From Sacculina carcini (lineage: Eukaryota > Arthropoda > Thecostraca > Sacculinidae), in NCBI GenBank assembly GCA_916048095.2, contig OU696593.1:4084501-4148500 (forward strand): DNA of 64,000 bases. The letters run 5' to 3'. Below are positions 61,755-64,000 of this stretch, piece after piece. Position 1 is the stretch's first letter. Each line of letters begins with the position of its first letter. The position numbers and the translations under genes were made by a program. Below the pieces are notes generated by a model, which saw only the letters and a program-made list of their open reading frames with translations, did not search any database and was not told the DNA's origin.

Positions 61755-64000
61755 TGGACAAAACAATATATTTGATTTAGCGCGCATACACGTGCGCGCA
61801 ACGTAACACCAAAGCTAACACCAAATAACAAAGCACAAACTTCAAATACAGAGCAAGTCACTCATGAATAAATGACAACAAAATTAGAGGAACATATCTA
61901 CAACAGTAAACACATGGCAAGAGTAGAGTAAACCATGAACTCAGGTCGTACCACAGGGAGTGAGAGTATGTGAGGAATGATCATACTACAAGTTGAACAA
62001 GTACTCGAAAAGAGAAGAACGGAAAGAACCAAAGCAAGGAGCATGAACAATAGTAGCAGGAAGAGTTGAACACACGTGATGCAAAAAGAAAACGATTTAG
62101 CGGACCAAGTTGATTCGTTGATAGCACGAGAACAGACAAGAGGGCGAGGATTGCGAGAATATATAGAAGATACAGTAAGCAGACCATAAATATAGGAAGG
62201 TTAAAGGGGGTCATGAATAAGTTTATACGAAAATGAATACGGGTAATAAAAGGTAGCCAACGAAAATCAAACGAATTGGGAAGTATGACGACATTGTTGG
62301 TGTAGGAGAAAGAACAACACGACATGAATTAATCACACGCTGAAGAACACACAGAGTAATGAGGAACATGAAAAGAGCAGCAGTAATCAACGCGAGAGAA
62401 AATGAGAGACAAGAAACTTGAAGGCAGAAGGACGATCTAGAAACGGACGCATTGGATACAGAGCGTAGGATCAATCGACAGGTCCTGGTCACAGATAATA
62501 TGTTACTGGAAAACGAAAGAGAAGAATCAAAGATAACGTCAAGGTCACGCACAGTGTCAGAATCAGGGAACGGAAGTCTGGGAGAAGGATTTCGAGAATG
62601 GTGGAAAACAATTAACTCAGATTTGTATTGATATAGGAGAAGGCACCTAGAAGAGTCCCAAGAAGAGACGTCGGAAAGAATATCAGAGATGAGAGAAGAG
62701 GAAGAGGAACAAAGAACTGAATACCGTCAGCGTAGTTATGGTAAGTTACAGAGTGGCGTTCAAAAATTAGACAAAGCGAGGACATATAAATGTTGAAGAG
62801 TAGAGGGCCAAGAACAGATCCTTGCGGTACGCCGGAAAGAAGAGAAACACGAGAAGCGAATTGGAGAAGAGAAGCGAATTGGAGTTCACTGAGTAGGACC
62901 TGTCCGAAAGATGAGATTTAATAACAGAAAGAGCCGTGGAAAATATTCCAAGAGAAGAAAGATCAGACGATAAAATGGTGTGATCAACAAGGTGAAACGC
63001 AGAGGGCATGTAAAGAAGATCTACCAGTAGCGAAGTGGGAAAATATGTGAGCAAAAATAGAAATAGCAACATATTCAGTTGAATGAGAGGGCCAAACACC
63101 GGACTTAAAAAGGTAAAGTTCTAAATTAACAAAAGAGGAGAGCTGAGAATAGATTGCCGACTCAAGAAATTTAGGGGAAAAACTGAGGAGAGAGACAGGC
63201 CGATAATTTTTCAAAACGGAGGGTTCAAGGGAGTGCTTCTTAAGTATAGGAAGAACAGAAGCATGATTTTCAGCAAGGAACGATCCATGAAGAAAAGAGT
63301 AATTGATAAGATGGAGAAAATATGGAGCAAATAGATGAACGGAATCAGAAATAGCGCGAAAATGTATAGGATCAGCTTGAGAAAAGATATTTGTTGGAAA
63401 ACTATTTGTTGGACAGAGAACTATTTGTTACTATTTGTAAACTATTTGTTGGACAGAGAATTTCAGAAATATCCACTTGAGAAAGTGAAGGAAATTCGAC
63501 ACAGGAACCAGTGTGTGTCAGTAGAGATGACGAGATAGGGAGGCTAGATCGACCAATTTGAACCATATTAGAAAAGAAAGAGGCAAACTCATCCGCAGAA
63601 ATAGTACAGGAAGGTGAGACAGACTTAGAGCCACGGAGAGAATTATAACTAGACCATATCGTTTTTGGAGAACGATAAAGAAATCAAATCCAATTTTTGA
63701 CGTAGGACTGCTTGGCGGTAGATAAAGCCGAAATATAGGAAGAACGGGAGAAGCAATAGGAATCCCAAGAAATAGAAGAAGGGGAACGCCGCTGGCGCCG
63801 CTGCTTGCGTCTAAGAGAAGGCAGATGAGATAAAACCCAAGAGAGGAAGACGTAACTTTTTTAAGAAGAAATAATAAGAGGAAGTAAAGAATCATTGATC
63901 AAGTACAAAGTGCGAGAAAAAAAGTGGAATCAGTATAGCGATAGAAGCCGACAAAAACATGTACAGCGGAAGGTGACATGATAGGAGTGAATAAAACTGA
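61755..64000 (-). pseudogene. Degenerate CR1-like LINE, ORF2 and 3' UTR, running past the window end
   Basis: On the minus strand broken frames follow the order of the intact ORF2 at 33787-36720: an arginine-rich linker and a SADEFASFFSNMV-like block (about 63830-63570), NYRPVSLLSFSPKFLESAI (about 63205-63150), FHLVDHTILSSDLSSLGI (about 63000-62945) and MRDLDVIFDSSLSFSSN (about 62550-62500). The 3' end near 61755-61790 has GCGCGCTAAATCAAATAT, recalling the GCGCTATATTAAATAT of the intact copy. Multiple frameshifts and stops are present, and the catalytic YADD box was not readable. The endonuclease and ORF1, if present, lie beyond 64000. Confidence 0.75.

Overview
This window has the make-up of an invertebrate animal genome. 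It is AT-rich, has no bacterial-style gene packing and no recognisable host gene. It is almost entirely transposable elements that fall into one another. BEL/Pao, CR1-like, Penelope-like, hAT, mariner, Ty3/gypsy and Helitron-type sequences occur side by side; BEL/Pao elements are known only from animals. I cannot name the species from sequence alone.

Layout. 1-8150: AT-rich DNA with a LINE 3' end, a pair of adjacent perfect inverted repeats (1654-1722), a decayed Penelope-like element on the minus strand (about 3000-6800) split by a 5'-truncated plus-strand LINE (about 4375-6345), and a 196-bp hAT-type MITE with 8-bp target duplication (7644-7839). 8150-32441: about 24 kb of head-to-tail Helitron-like, non-autonomous elements. 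Each ends in a CCGCAC...GCGG hairpin followed by CTAG or CTA, and the A type begins TCTATATATATAAAAG. Three element types (called A, B and C here) are arranged A-B-B, A-C-B-B, A-B-B, with near-identical A copies of about 3.7 kb. No Rep/helicase gene is present.

32506-37207: a full-length CR1-like LINE with two open reading frames, ORF1 (PHD finger plus CCHC knuckles) and ORF2 (endonuclease plus reverse transcriptase). 37208-41000: a hAT fragment, a lone Helitron end, a mariner transposase relic, a seven-unit satellite and a LINE 3' fragment. 41000-44400: a minus-strand LINE with a gag-like ORF1 and an ORF2 that has lost its reverse transcriptase. Its two remaining ends look like an APE endonuclease and an R2-like restriction-type domain. 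44565-45380: a gypsy gag remnant with a candidate short LTR. 46196-47780: a 1,585-bp non-autonomous hAT element with an exact 8-bp duplication.

48746-56697: a LINE copy split by a complete BEL/Pao retrotransposon (49190-56295). The BEL/Pao has matching 444-bp LTRs and one uninterrupted 1,841-codon polyprotein, and its 5' LTR has been hit by a 265-bp solo LTR. 58296-61150: an internally deleted gypsy element with two LTRs and a 5-bp duplication, inserted in another hAT copy. 61755-64000: a degenerate CR1-like LINE running out of the window.

The only intact protein-coding units are the CR1-like ORF1/ORF2 and the BEL/Pao polyprotein. The rest are relics or non-coding mobile DNA, so the interest lies in structure: nesting order, terminal hairpins, target duplications and the tandem Helitron array.
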